Below, in pieces: positions 10,047 through 18,835 of a stretch of DNA of 64,000 bases. This DNA is from Catalinimonas niigatensis. Its GTDB lineage: Bacteria > Bacteroidota > Bacteroidia > Cytophagales > Cyclobacteriaceae. The stretch covers positions 3,119,001 to 3,183,000 of the forward strand of contig NZ_CP119422.1 in assembly GCF_030506285.1 (NCBI RefSeq). Reading direction: 5' to 3'. Positions within the stretch are counted from its first letter, which is position 1. Each line of letters opens with the position of its first letter. Made by a program: the position numbers and the translations under genes. The notes under the pieces were generated by a model. It had not been told where the DNA came from and searched no databases. It worked only from the letters and a program-made list of their open reading frames with translations.

Positions 10047-11654
10047 ATGAAATATCTAAATAAATGGATAGTATGTACATTGGCTACGGTTTTTCTGGTA
10101 GCCGGATGTAATACCGATGAATTACAAGACCTGAATATCAATCCTCAGGCGGTCAATCAAATTGATTTAAATTACCTGTTTACGTCTGCTGAGCTTAGTA
10201 TTGCTTCTCAGGGTGCATCCGGAGATAACCGATATACCGACTGGAGAACCAATATAGGCCTGGCCTCTACCGCCATACAGCAACTTGCTGCCACAGGTGG
10301 TATAGCCGCTGCCGGTAATTTTTACCGGCATAATGAAGAAACCTCTGCTGCTCCCTGGGAATTTACTTACAATGATCAGTTGAAGAACATTGAGGAAGTA
10401 CTCAAACAGACAGGTGAAGGTGGTTATTCAGAGGGGCAGTTGATTAATACCAGAAACGCCGCCAGAATTCTCAGAGTCTTTAGCTTTGCCAGACTAACAG
10501 ATTTTTATGGCAGCATTCCCTACTTTGAAGCCAATAAAGGTATAGAAGGAATTTTCTTTCCTACCTATGATCCTCAGTCAGTCATCTATCCTGATTTGTT
10601 GAAAGAACTGGAAGAAGCTACTGCTGCCATCAGTACCTCTAATCCAGATGATGGGTTTACTAGAGCCGACATGATCTACGATGGGGATATTGCCAAGTGG
10701 AAAAAGTGGGGGTACTCTCTGATGCTCAGGTTAGCCATGAGGGTTTCCAATGTAGCTCCTGATCTGGCTAACCAGTATGTGACCAAAGCAGTAACCGGTG
10801 GCGTATTTACCAGCAATGAAGATAACGTATGGATTCCGATGGACGTTGGTCCCAGTGAGTGGCAGGACCAGAATGGTATCTCAAGAGCATTTTATCCCGG
10901 TGACGGTGGAGAACCTGCGTATATGAGTGCTACTATGATTGACTTTCTGAAAGGCCCCAACGCAAATAGTGTGGCGGATGATGATCCACGTCTCATGATC
11001 CTGAGTGGGGGCATTGCCAAATGGGATGCTGCGGGCTGGACGCCTATCAATACTGATCCCCTGGCACAAGTAGGTTTACCCAACGGCTTTGCCCAGTCGG
11101 ATATCGAAGCCCAGGCTGGTGGTCCGGTGATCTTGCAGGAGACTTACTCCAGAATTAATTACCTGATGCTGGATGACAATGATCCCTACATGATCATGAA
11201 TTATGCTGAAGTAGAATTCCTTTTGGCTGAGGCTTTGGTAAGAGGCATAGGCTCCGGAATTACAGGAACTGCCCAGCAGCATTATGAAGATGGTGTAAGA
11301 GCTGCCATGCAGATGTATGTGCCTTTTGACGCTTCTCTTGAAGTTTCTGATGCGGAAGTAGATGCTTATCTGGCTGCCCGTCCTTATGGCGTAGTGGCCC
11401 CTCCTCTGGAAATGATTGGTGAGCAGATGTGGGTGAGCAAATTCTTCAACTGGTGGGATGCCTGGTCTGATTGGAGAAGAACCGGTTACCCTGAACTGGT
11501 GGCTTACACCAGCGATGACTCACCCATTACCGGAGGTATCATCCCATTAAGACTGAGATACCCTACAACCGAAGTAGCAGCCAATCCGAATTTTAATTTT
11601 GCTGATAAAAACAATTACACTTCCCCTGTTTGGTGGGATGGTGGTCAGGAATAA
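10047..11654 (+). CDS. SusD/RagB-family outer membrane lipoprotein (SusD-like type 2)
   Basis: A 535-residue lipoprotein with a signal peptide and lipobox VAGC, Cys21 being the lipidated residue. It is followed by the typical NTDELQDLNINPQAVNQIDLNYLFTSAEL segment of the SusD-like families that start with 'D-x-N-x-x-P' and a TPR-like helical body. These proteins cap the SusC barrel at the cell surface and bind the nutrient. It lies directly after its SusC partner and ends at a strong intrinsic terminator, so SusC-SusD is the 3' end of the transcription unit. C-terminal residues (NPNFNFADKNNYTSPVWWDG) resemble those of peptide/amino-acid-type SusD_like-2 proteins, but the substrate remains unknown. 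Confidence 0.93.
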   Translation: MKYLNKWIVCTLATVFLVAGCNTDELQDLNINPQAVNQIDLNYLFTSAELSIASQGASGDNRYTDWRTNIGLASTAIQQLAATGGIAAAGNFYRHNEETSAAPWEFTYNDQLKNIEEVLKQTGEGGYSEGQLINTRNAARILRVFSFARLTDFYGSIPYFEANKGIEGIFFPTYDPQSVIYPDLLKELEEATAAISTSNPDDGFTRADMIYDGDIAKWKKWGYSLMLRLAMRVSNVAPDLANQYVTKAVTGGVFTSNEDNVWIPMDVGPSEWQDQNGISRAFYPGDGGEPAYMSATMIDFLKGPNANSVADDDPRLMILSGGIAKWDAAGWTPINTDPLAQVGLPNGFAQSDIEAQAGGPVILQETYSRINYLMLDDNDPYMIMNYAEVEFLLAEALVRGIGSGITGTAQQHYEDGVRAAMQMYVPFDASLEVSDAEVDAYLAARPYGVVAPPLEMIGEQMWVSKFFNWWDAWSDWRRTGYPELVAYTSDDSPITGGIIPLRLRYPTTEVAANPNFNFADKNNYTSPVWWDGGQE

Positions 11655-11676
11655 CGGATTTATGACACTTTCATTG

Positions 11677-11707
11677 AAAGCCCTTGAACTCTTCAAGGGC
11701 TTTTTTT
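11677..11707 (+). terminator. Rho-independent terminator after susD-like gene
   Basis: Perfect 11-base arms (AAAGCCCTTGA / TCAAGGGCTTT) with a five-base loop run straight into a T tract (11701-11707). It ends the SusC-SusD unit just before the stop codon of the convergent gene at 11709. Confidence 0.92.
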
Positions 11708-11708
11708 A

Positions 11709-13217
11709 TTACTCAGCCAAAGGAAATATTCCATCTCCGTTTGATCCCATGTAAGCACCCCAAAGTGGAGGTTTTTTCACCCGGATCGCAGTGCTGATCC
11801 GTTTCACTCTCATGCCCATAAAAATAATCAGGTCTGCGGAAGGATTGTAGTATTGGCAATGCACAATATCCAGGTAACCATCATCATCCAAATCGCCAAG
11901 CCAGGGGGTGGAAAAGATATTCTTAAAGCCTTGTAATTGGTCAATGGTGTTGACTGAACTGTTTTCAAAATTAATGGCAAGCAATTTATTTTCCATCGTT
12001 GAAGGAGCCCGTTCCACAAATCCGCCAGCGCAATCAAACTCATTGATGCTAATAATAGCCTCATCTCGCCCGTCATTGTTTAAATCATAAACCACTGGAG
12101 AAGAGAAACCGGTACAGCCTATAGAATCCAGATAAATCACTTCACCACTATTACCATCCAGCATAATCTGCAAAGAGCCTGTGCTGTTGGGCCATTCTCC
12201 TTTACTTACAAAAGTGAAAAAATCAGGTACATTATCATCCGTAAAATAGCCTACGGCAAAACTATTGCTGGATTCGGTGTTTTCTATACGCTGTTGCCAT
12301 AGCATGTGTTGGTTTTTTCCATCAATGGCAAAAATGCTACTGCCATGAGAAATAGCCACAATATCCAGATAGCCATCCTGAGAGACATCTGCCAGTACGG
12401 GAGGGGCAATAAAGCCATGTCCATCTTCTGAAGCAATCACCTGAGCATTGGACAATTTTCTCTCAAGCAAATCAGAAATCTTTGCCATGTATAAATGACC
12501 CGAAATCGTTTCTCCTCCTGTGCCAAATAGGATAATAGCTTCATTGCTATCTGGCTGGATATAACAAAGTGGGGACATATAAGATTCTTTGCCATCAGGC
12601 ATGGTGTCGGCAGCCATGATATTGCCTGTCTTTGCGTCAAAAAGCATCAATACGCCTGGAAAACGATTCTCTTCCGTATGGGGTTTTGCCTTGGAGTTAC
12701 CTCCATTGACGGTCAGCAAATCCGGTATTCCATCCTCATTCTGGTCTGGAACCAGCACAGCGTTCTGAAAATTGAAGCGTGCATATTGTAAAATGGAGTC
12801 ATGCTCATACTGATACCTGTATTCCCAGAGCACTTCTCCTGTTTTCCCATCCAATCCTTTAAGATGCGGTGACCTTCCTCCAATGAAAATATCCGCTGTG
12901 CCATCGCCATTGATATCGCAGAAAGTGGCTGAGCCGTATACCTGGTCTTCTGCCTCTTGTTGCCACAGCAAGGCTCCCGTTTGGCCATCCAGTGCCAGTA
13001 TCCCTTGCTCACTATGCTGGTATTCATTCTTACCGGCACCCATTACAATATCCAATATACCGTCTTCATTTAAATCTGCTGTCCGGGGAGAGGATTGAGA
13101 GCCAATTCTGTAAAAGTTCTGATCCCATACCAATTCACTTTTCTTACGGCTACAGTTGCACAACACCATCAAAGCAAACAGACAATATAAGGCTACAAAG
13201 CAAAAATCCTTTATCAT
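11709..13217 (-). CDS. FG-GAP repeat lipoprotein with PQQ-like propeller motifs
   Basis: A predicted 502-residue surface or periplasmic lipoprotein from the ATG at 13217; the frame is open to 13274 but only the inner start places the hydrophobic segment and the Cys-Asn-Cys lipobox-like sequence (VLCNCSRKK) in signal position. The body alternates FG-GAP units (DLNEDGILDIVMG, DINGDGTADIFIGG, DVSQDGYLDIVAIS, DLNNDGRDEAIIS, DLDDDGYLDIVH) with PQQ-type strands (LDGQTGALLWQQE, LDGKTGEVLWEYR). This is the pattern of an eight-bladed-like propeller with calcium sites. Function is unknown; such proteins often bind polymers or act in electron transfer. It converges on the SusD-like gene and is probably monocistronic. 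Confidence 0.8.
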   Translation of the reverse strand: MIKDFCFVALYCLFALMVLCNCSRKKSELVWDQNFYRIGSQSSPRTADLNEDGILDIVMGAGKNEYQHSEQGILALDGQTGALLWQQEAEDQVYGSATFCDINGDGTADIFIGGRSPHLKGLDGKTGEVLWEYRYQYEHDSILQYARFNFQNAVLVPDQNEDGIPDLLTVNGGNSKAKPHTEENRFPGVLMLFDAKTGNIMAADTMPDGKESYMSPLCYIQPDSNEAIILFGTGGETISGHLYMAKISDLLERKLSNAQVIASEDGHGFIAPPVLADVSQDGYLDIVAISHGSSIFAIDGKNQHMLWQQRIENTESSNSFAVGYFTDDNVPDFFTFVSKGEWPNSTGSLQIMLDGNSGEVIYLDSIGCTGFSSPVVYDLNNDGRDEAIISINEFDCAGGFVERAPSTMENKLLAINFENSSVNTIDQLQGFKNIFSTPWLGDLDDDGYLDIVHCQYYNPSADLIIFMGMRVKRISTAIRVKKPPLWGAYMGSNGDGIFPLAE

Positions 13218-13817
13218 GTATTTTTGATCATTCTTCCAAAAGCTTCGCTTAGAGAATACACGGCTTTCCTTCAAAGAAAGATACTCATAAAAAGCAAATG
13301 GTACACCTTATGAAGGGAACAATATCTGACCCAAAATGTATATAAAGCACATTTTCCTTATTTAAAAAGTACAATTTACTCAGTTTACAGCTTAAATATT
13401 GAGAAGTGTATGGAGTCAGGAAAGACAGCTATTCTTGTAAGAATGCAAAATGCTGGTACAAATAAGGTGATTTAGAGGTTAAAAATGTAGAGGTAAGCCA
13501 GCCCGCTTCTCTTAGTTTTTATCCTTTTCAGTACATATAAAATAGCTGGCGGTGAGACAGTAGTAAACAAAAAAATGATGTCAAATATAGGAAGAAAGTT
13601 GCGGGCCAAAGAAGAGAGGAAGAGAAAATAGCTTTAAGATTCTAAGAACAAGCTTCACACTCAAATGCTAAGCGTTGTATAAACAAGGTTCTTCTGACTG
13701 AAACGGAACCTGATTTACAGATAAAAACAAATTGCATTTTTGTCGCTTAGGATTTAATTATATCAATAAATATATTCTCTAATATGTAACGTCATCATTC
13801 TGTACGTATTATAAGCA
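13218..13817. other. Intergenic region of about 600 bases
   Basis: AT-rich sequence between two minus-strand genes. Only very short open frames (about 20 codons) exist and none looks like a protein. I see no tRNA-like fold and no clear promoter element. Confidence 0.5.
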
Positions 13818-14210
13818 TTAAAGCTGGTATTGTTGTTCTTCTCGGGCCTTTCCCATTTCAGCAGGGAACAGCCAAATTGCCATCGCAAAGTTTAAAAGAA
13901 CAACCCCACCTCCGGTTAGGATAAAGGAAGCATTTGCTGCCCATGAATCACTTATAACTTCAGCATATTCCGAAGCATAAGCCAATAACATCCACGCTGA
14001 CCAAAGCAGCATAAACATTCCTGACAACACACTAAGCATCCGGTTCTTGAACCAGAGTTGAAGTAAAAAGGGCAGGCAAAAAAGCAATACCAATGGCTCT
14101 GAGGTATGAGCGTTCAACAATTGGCTAGCATACATCCAAAGTACTATCCCAGTGAAATATACCAGAGGGACTGCGTAACTGTAATTCCTAATGGTTTGAA
14201 GATTCAGCAT
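13818..14210 (-). CDS. Small four-helix membrane protein of unknown function
   Basis: A 130-residue protein with four hydrophobic segments at about residues 13-32, 40-55, 60-80 and 92-115, and a charged, Gln-rich tail. I do not recognise a family. It starts 11 bases after the stop of the thioredoxin-fold gene at 14222, so it is probably the second gene of that operon. A role in membrane redox or cell-envelope work would be guesswork; the only support is the neighbour. Confidence 0.6.
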   Translation of the reverse strand: MLNLQTIRNYSYAVPLVYFTGIVLWMYASQLLNAHTSEPLVLLFCLPFLLQLWFKNRMLSVLSGMFMLLWSAWMLLAYASEYAEVISDSWAANASFILTGGGVVLLNFAMAIWLFPAEMGKAREEQQYQL

Positions 14211-14221
14211 ATTTATAAGTT

Positions 14222-15343
14222 TTAGTAGTAACGCCCAATATATTGGTTTTCCACAATAGCTCTTTTCATTTCCTGCGGGTCAATGGTGCCCTGTTTGCTA
14301 TAGACAATGCTTCCGCCTGGCTCTACCAATAGGGTATAAGGCAAGGCCCCCTGCCATTCGGGATCAATCGCCTCTATCAAAGCATATTTATCATCTGTAT
14401 TAAAGATATAGTTTTTATTGGAAGCTTCCTTCTTTTTCAGAAAAGCCAGCGCTTTATCCTGCTTTGTGGGTTGGTCGGCACTGATGGAGATAAACTCAAA
14501 GTCACGTCCGCGATACATGCGGTCGATTTCTATAAATTCGGGGAATTCCATCACACAGGGGCCGCACCAGGTAGCCCACACATTGATCAACCGCAGCTTA
14601 TCAGAATCATTGGCTATGAGCTGGCGAATACCATCAGTGCTGATAGGCTCAATGCTTACCTCCTCAGCAGCCCAGGCATCCAGTTGTTTTTGTACCCATT
14701 CATCTTTCCATCCCCATTTGATGGAGCAGCCGAAAGTTTTGGTCTCCGGATTTGAAACTTTTTTGCCTGCCAATAATTCATCTATCGACTGCCTTACATC
14801 TTCTGCATTGGCAGTACCCGGCTTCTCCGATGCATCCAGCCTGCCTACATAGCTGAGGGTACGCGCTTTGTCAAATACAAAAATATGCGGGGTAGCTACC
14901 GGGCCGTACTTGAGTGCAGCGTCCTGATCATCTCCATCGTAGAGGTAAGGAAAATTATAGTTCATCTCTTCGGCACGAATTTGCATCTCCTCATAGGTGT
15001 CACTCAAGTCGGTATAGCCCAACTCAGAGAGGCTGATAGCATTGGGGGCGTTAGATGAGATCGCTACCAGCTGAAAACTTTTGTCTTTATAATCATTGAC
15101 CAAGTTAATCACGCGCTCTTCGTAAGCCTGCGCGGTGGGGCAATGGTTGCAGGTAAAAAGGATAGCCAGCACATCTGCATCATCATAGGTAGAGAGGCTG
15201 TGCATTTTACTGTCTATACCTTTTAGCGAAAAATCAGGTGCTTTCGCACTAATTTCCAGCGTTTTTGGCTCCTCTTTTTTCTCCTGAGCCAGTGTACAAA
15301 CTGCCGAAATCAGAAATAATAGTAACAGGTGTAGCTTTTTCAT
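14222..15343 (-). CDS. Exported two-domain thioredoxin-fold protein (redoxin plus TlpA-like)
   Basis: A 373-residue protein from the ATG at 15343, which starts a clear signal peptide (MKKLHLLLLFLISAVCTLAQ); the frame is open further upstream but that extension has no signal character. The first thioredoxin-like domain (about 27-190) resembles AhpC/TSA redoxins that have C-N-H-C-P (Cys65, Cys68) at the active site. The second (about 230-370) is TlpA/ResA-like with W-C-G-P-C (Cys260, Cys263) and the cis-Pro segment GALPYTLLVEPGG. The protein would act in the periplasm as a thiol-disulfide oxidoreductase. Two different CxxC domains in one chain suggest electron relay or dual substrate use. It is the first gene of a two-gene minus-strand unit with the small membrane protein. 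Confidence 0.85.
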   Translation of the reverse strand: MKKLHLLLLFLISAVCTLAQEKKEEPKTLEISAKAPDFSLKGIDSKMHSLSTYDDADVLAILFTCNHCPTAQAYEERVINLVNDYKDKSFQLVAISSNAPNAISLSELGYTDLSDTYEEMQIRAEEMNYNFPYLYDGDDQDAALKYGPVATPHIFVFDKARTLSYVGRLDASEKPGTANAEDVRQSIDELLAGKKVSNPETKTFGCSIKWGWKDEWVQKQLDAWAAEEVSIEPISTDGIRQLIANDSDKLRLINVWATWCGPCVMEFPEFIEIDRMYRGRDFEFISISADQPTKQDKALAFLKKKEASNKNYIFNTDDKYALIEAIDPEWQGALPYTLLVEPGGSIVYSKQGTIDPQEMKRAIVENQYIGRYY

Positions 15344-15481
15344 GGTTGTGTAGTTGTCATACTTGGTGCAGAATATATTAAATTCTTTAAAAAAAACCAT
15401 ATTTCAACGCTGGGCATGATCATAAAATCAGGATTCGTCTTTCCTATTAAGCATTAATTAAAACAAATTATACTAACTGCT

Positions 15482-16468
15482 ATGCAACACATTGTCTTTA
15501 ACCAAACCGGCTCTGCCCCAAATGTACTGGAACTCAAAGAAACTGCTTTACCTGAGGTAAAAGCAGGGCAGGTGCGAATCAAAGTGAAAGCTGCTTCCGT
15601 CAATCCTTCAGATGCATTGTTTATACAAGGTGCCTATGGTATCAAACCCAAATTTCCCAGTCCGGTAGGATTTGAAGGAGCGGGTGAGATAGACATGATC
15701 GGCACTGGAATAGGAGAAGGCATTAAACTTTTCAAAGGAATGAGGGTTGCTTTTGCCACCTTGGGAAGCTGGGCGGAATATGTAGTAGTGCCTGCCTCCT
15801 CCCTGATGCCTATCCCTGACCATCTGAGCTGGGAACAGGGCGCTCAGTTGTTTATCAATCCCTTCACTGCCTTAGCCATGCTGGAAGATGTGGCGCTAAA
15901 AGAAGGAGACTGGCTCTTACTCACCGCTGGTTACTCGGCTGTCAATAAAGTGGTGGTAAAAATTGCCAAAGCACTGGGTATCAAAACCATTTGTACAGTA
16001 CGCCGGGAAGAGCAGGCCGATGCACTGCATGTACTGGGTGCAGAAGCGGTAGTCCATACTGAAAAGGATGAGCTTGTAGAAAGAGTACATGCGCTTACCA
16101 ATGGCCAGGGTGTACAAGCCTGTTTTGAATCTGTAGGAGGTGAACTCTCCGAACAAGCCCTGCAATGCATGGGTAAAGGAGGCCGGATGATCATTTATGG
16201 AGTGCTTAGTGGGAAACCTACACCTCTTAATGGTGGATTGATGATCTTCAAAGAACTTATCATCAAAGGCTTCTGGCTATCTAAATGGATAGAAGAAGCA
16301 AGCCTGACTACCAAAGCAAAAATTGCCGGAGAATTGTATCAACTGGCCAAGAAAAAAATGATTCCTCTGGAATATGGAAAAAGCTTTCCGCTGGAAAAAG
16401 CAGCAGAAGCAGTCGTCTACAGCGAGAAATCCGGTAAATCGGGCAAAGCCATTATCATGTGCAACTAA
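15482..16468 (+). CDS. Zinc-free MDR oxidoreductase (enoyl-CoA reductase / quinone reductase type)
   Basis: A 328-residue medium-chain dehydrogenase/reductase. The N-terminal GroES-like domain carries KAASVNPSDALFIQGAYG and PSPVGFEGAGEI; the Rossmann domain carries LTAGYSAVNKVVVKIAKALG followed by TVRR, where an Arg after the second strand suggests NADPH. The Cys/His ligands of zinc alcohol dehydrogenases are missing, so it belongs with quinone oxidoreductases and the MECR-type 2-enoyl thioester reductases, to which the Asn-Pro-Ser-Asp block is similar. It is transcribed alone; its stop overlaps the stop of the convergent retropepsin-like gene by four bases. Confidence 0.85.
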   Translation: MQHIVFNQTGSAPNVLELKETALPEVKAGQVRIKVKAASVNPSDALFIQGAYGIKPKFPSPVGFEGAGEIDMIGTGIGEGIKLFKGMRVAFATLGSWAEYVVVPASSLMPIPDHLSWEQGAQLFINPFTALAMLEDVALKEGDWLLLTAGYSAVNKVVVKIAKALGIKTICTVRREEQADALHVLGAEAVVHTEKDELVERVHALTNGQGVQACFESVGGELSEQALQCMGKGGRMIIYGVLSGKPTPLNGGLMIFKELIIKGFWLSKWIEEASLTTKAKIAGELYQLAKKKMIPLEYGKSFPLEKAAEAVVYSEKSGKSGKAIIMCN

Positions 16469-16956
16469 CCAGCAGAAGGGTCTGCCCTCTCGATATAGAC
16501 CAGTTCTTCGCCATAGTCTATTACAAAGCCGTACTTGACCATCACATCTGAGCCGATAATGCCACTGATTGTAAGGAACGTCTTGCTTTGAATGTATTTG
16601 ATCACGCTGGAAAGGTCGTAGGAAAAATAAGGAGTAAGGATAGATAATTCGCCCAGTTTAAGCTCAATGTTGGAGGCGCGGTTCATCCCGCCGGTGCTAC
16701 CATCCACCCCGGCAACTTTGAGAGGGATGACCATCTCTTTGATGTTAAAATTATAAAAGTCAGCTATGTCCTCATGCATTACAGTAAGGTCGGAGCCCGT
16801 GTCCAGCAGGAAGTAAGCCTTCTTACCGTTAAGCTCCACTTGTACGATGGGTTTGCCGCGCAGGTTTTTAATTTTGACAGGTTGTATCTGTGACATCACG
16901 CGGAGGCTGTTGCACAATAAGCCCAATATCAGTAAAAAGGAAAGAATGAGTTTCAT
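16465..16956 (-). CDS. Small retropepsin-like aspartic protease family protein
   Basis: A 163-residue protein with an N-terminal signal-like helix (about 1-22), then a single clan AA aspartic protease domain. The active-site motif is Asp-Thr-Gly-Ser in YFLLDTGSDLTVM, with the second hydrophobic-Gly block near SGIIGSDVMVKYGFVIDYG. One Asp-Thr-Gly-Ser motif per chain means it must dimerise to be active, as in retropepsins. Substrate unknown; the signal segment suggests work in the periplasm. It is convergent with the oxidoreductase gene (stops overlap by four bases). A 9-base inverted repeat lies directly before its start codon. Confidence 0.8.
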   Translation of the reverse strand: MKLILSFLLILGLLCNSLRVMSQIQPVKIKNLRGKPIVQVELNGKKAYFLLDTGSDLTVMHEDIADFYNFNIKEMVIPLKVAGVDGSTGGMNRASNIELKLGELSILTPYFSYDLSSVIKYIQSKTFLTISGIIGSDVMVKYGFVIDYGEELVYIERADPSAG

Positions 16957-16958
16957 AG

Positions 16959-16988
16959 CAGGATATATTTGATTTATATTATATCCTG
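16959..16988. repeat. Inverted repeat just upstream of the retropepsin-like gene
   Basis: Perfect arms CAGGATATA and TATATCCTG (16959-16967, 16980-16988) separated by 12 bases. It begins two bases before the start codon on the minus strand, so it could be a leader hairpin or an operator. No regulator is nearby. Confidence 0.4.
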
Positions 16989-17334
16989 TTACTAAACCTA
17001 TACCTTTTATTTAAGTAACTGGTTTGCAATTATTTATGATATGTCACCAATTGTCATTTTGTAAGAAAATGAACAGTGAGCGTATCAGATCGATACAATA
17101 GGACAAAGTATGCAGCTTTAAATTTTTTCTCAAAACATAAATTTTTTGACTTTTTTACAGAAAAACATATTTCCATTGTATCCAGGTACTAATATTTTGA
17201 ACATATCCAATACCCTCTTGCGATGCTCTATTTTATAGAGCATATTTAGGATTACGTAGTGTGTTTTGTGGATACTAATGAACTAAAAGGACGCTACTTT
17301 AGTATTGGATGGAGATTATTAACCTGAATTTTTA
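16989..17334. other. Intergenic region of about 350 bases between divergent genes
   Basis: AT-rich promoter-bearing gap between the minus-strand protease-like gene and the plus-strand hydrolase gene. It contains one perfect 8-base inverted repeat at 17223-17243 (ATGCTCTA / TAGAGCAT, five-base loop), about 90 bases before the hydrolase start. No gene seen. Confidence 0.45.
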
Positions 17335-18666
17335 ATGCTAAGAATGAAAAAGATTCTCTTATGGAGTACAGCATTACTGCGACCTAGTAATCTTGTATCA
17401 GGATTCGTTTTCACACTTTTGATTTTAGGTATTCCATTTACCATTGCGCATAGTGATCATGAAGCATTTGGTAGTAGTGAGATGAAGGTGGTCAAAAGCA
17501 TCAACAACCTTTCTAATGAACTCTCTAATCTGGAAACCCTGGCACATGTTGACACTGCTATGAAACAGTTTCTGCAACGTCAGGGAATTATCGGGGCGTC
17601 AGTGGGTATCGTCAAAGATGGCCAACTCATCTATGCCAAGGGCTTTGGGCAAACAGATGAGGACACAGACTTAGCTGTAGAGCCTTATCATCAGTTTCGT
17701 ATTGGTAGCGTGTCTAAACTCATAACTGCTACTGCAGTCATGAAGCTTTATGAAGAAGGTAAACTAAAGCTGGAAGATAAGGTGTTTGGCAAAGATGGCA
17801 TCTTAAAGGGTGGCATATATAACAAAATTAAAGACAAGAAAATATACGACATTGAAGTAAGACATTTGCTCAATCATACTTCTGGCTGGAGTAAGCGTAC
17901 TTATGGTGATCCGCTATTTATCCCGCATAAGATTGTCGAAGAAATGGGAGGTCCTGCTCCTCCTAGTCTGGATACCATTATTGAGTTTATCTTGTCCAAG
18001 CCTATGCCTTATCGTCCGGGTGCCTATTATGATTATTCCAACTTTGGATATTGCCTGTTGGGCAAAGTCATTGAATCCGCTTCCGGCCAAGGGTATGAAG
18101 AATATGTAAAAAAAGAAATTCTCTCTCCTTTGGGTATCAACAATATGTATCTGGCCAAAAACCTTCCCACCGACCGCATGGAAAATGAAGTCGCTTACTA
18201 TGACTTCTCTCACAATAATATGCGTAAAGCGTTGGATAACTCAGGAGAAATGGTTTCTACCACTTACAGCTTTAACATAGAGGCATTAGGCGCAGCAGGA
18301 GGGTGGCTGGCTACCCCTACTGATCTTCTCAAGTTTATGGTAGCTATTGATGGATTTAAAAATACGCCTGACATCCTCTCCAATGAGTCGCTACTTACGA
18401 TGATTAAGCCCGGCCATGGAAGCAATCGCCCTTATGGTTGGGGAGGTGTAACTCCCGACGGAACCTGGTGGCGCACGGGTACTCTGGCAGGCACAGCGGC
18501 TATCATGAAAAGGCTCGACAACGGAATCTCATGGGTAGTACTTGCCAATACCACCAATCGGAGCAGCCGGTATTTTAATGGTAAGATCAACTACATGATG
18601 CACCAATCTCTTGCACGCATGCAGGAGTGGCCTGAACAAGATTTATTTGCACTCAGCTACTATTAA
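17335..18666 (+). CDS. Exported serine hydrolase of the beta-lactamase / class C fold
   Basis: A 443-residue protein with an N-terminal hydrophobic export segment (about residues 19-40). The class C beta-lactamase-like fold is shown by the nucleophile motif S-V-S-K (Ser125 to Lys128, in FRIGSVSKLITA), the Tyr-Ser-Asn motif in YYDYSNFGYCLLG, the HTSGW block and a C-terminal H-G-S-N-R-P-Y-G-W-G region. The family includes esterases, D-aminopeptidases and penicillin-binding-like proteins; real beta-lactam resistance is not implied. ATG 17344 is an alternative start three codons in. The gene is alone and ends at a clear terminator. Confidence 0.88.
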   Translation: MLRMKKILLWSTALLRPSNLVSGFVFTLLILGIPFTIAHSDHEAFGSSEMKVVKSINNLSNELSNLETLAHVDTAMKQFLQRQGIIGASVGIVKDGQLIYAKGFGQTDEDTDLAVEPYHQFRIGSVSKLITATAVMKLYEEGKLKLEDKVFGKDGILKGGIYNKIKDKKIYDIEVRHLLNHTSGWSKRTYGDPLFIPHKIVEEMGGPAPPSLDTIIEFILSKPMPYRPGAYYDYSNFGYCLLGKVIESASGQGYEEYVKKEILSPLGINNMYLAKNLPTDRMENEVAYYDFSHNNMRKALDNSGEMVSTTYSFNIEALGAAGGWLATPTDLLKFMVAIDGFKNTPDILSNESLLTMIKPGHGSNRPYGWGGVTPDGTWWRTGTLAGTAAIMKRLDNGISWVVLANTTNRSSRYFNGKINYMMHQSLARMQEWPEQDLFALSYY

Positions 18667-18694
18667 ATAACTATTTCATATTTACTGTTACTGG

Positions 18695-18721
18695 CCCAAT
18701 CCTAGGATTGGGTTTTTATTT
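18695..18721 (+). terminator. Rho-independent terminator after the serine hydrolase gene
   Basis: A palindrome CCCAATCCTAGGATTGGG (18695-18712) followed by TTTTTATTT. Arms of seven bases with a CTAG loop. The inner 16 bases occur again inside the gene at 37421 (37595-37610). Confidence 0.85.
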
Positions 18722-18773
18722 CGAGGTTTGAGGAAACATGACTCCCTATGTATACAGTTAGCATTTCCCCTTC

Positions 18774-18781
18774 TAATTTTG
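18774..18781 (+). promoter_or_regulatory. candidate -7 element (TAATTTTG) for the symporter gene
   Basis: TAATTTTG matches TAnnTTTG and lies 54 bases before the ATG at 18836. I see no TTG at the expected -33 distance, so confidence is low. Confidence 0.3.
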
Positions 18782-18835
18782 CATTTTGCCATTTGTTGGT
18801 GCATACCTGAAGAACATTAACAGCGATAAGCCTTT

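Noticed and set aside
13218-13817. Possible tRNA or small RNA in the 600-base gap
   Set aside because: No cloverleaf, no T-loop GTTC-type block in the right place and no clear promoter/terminator pair.
17335-18666. Antibiotic-resistance beta-lactamase
   Set aside because: The fold motifs fit the broad class C-like serine hydrolase family, but nothing shows it to be a true beta-lactamase; most such proteins are esterases or peptidases.
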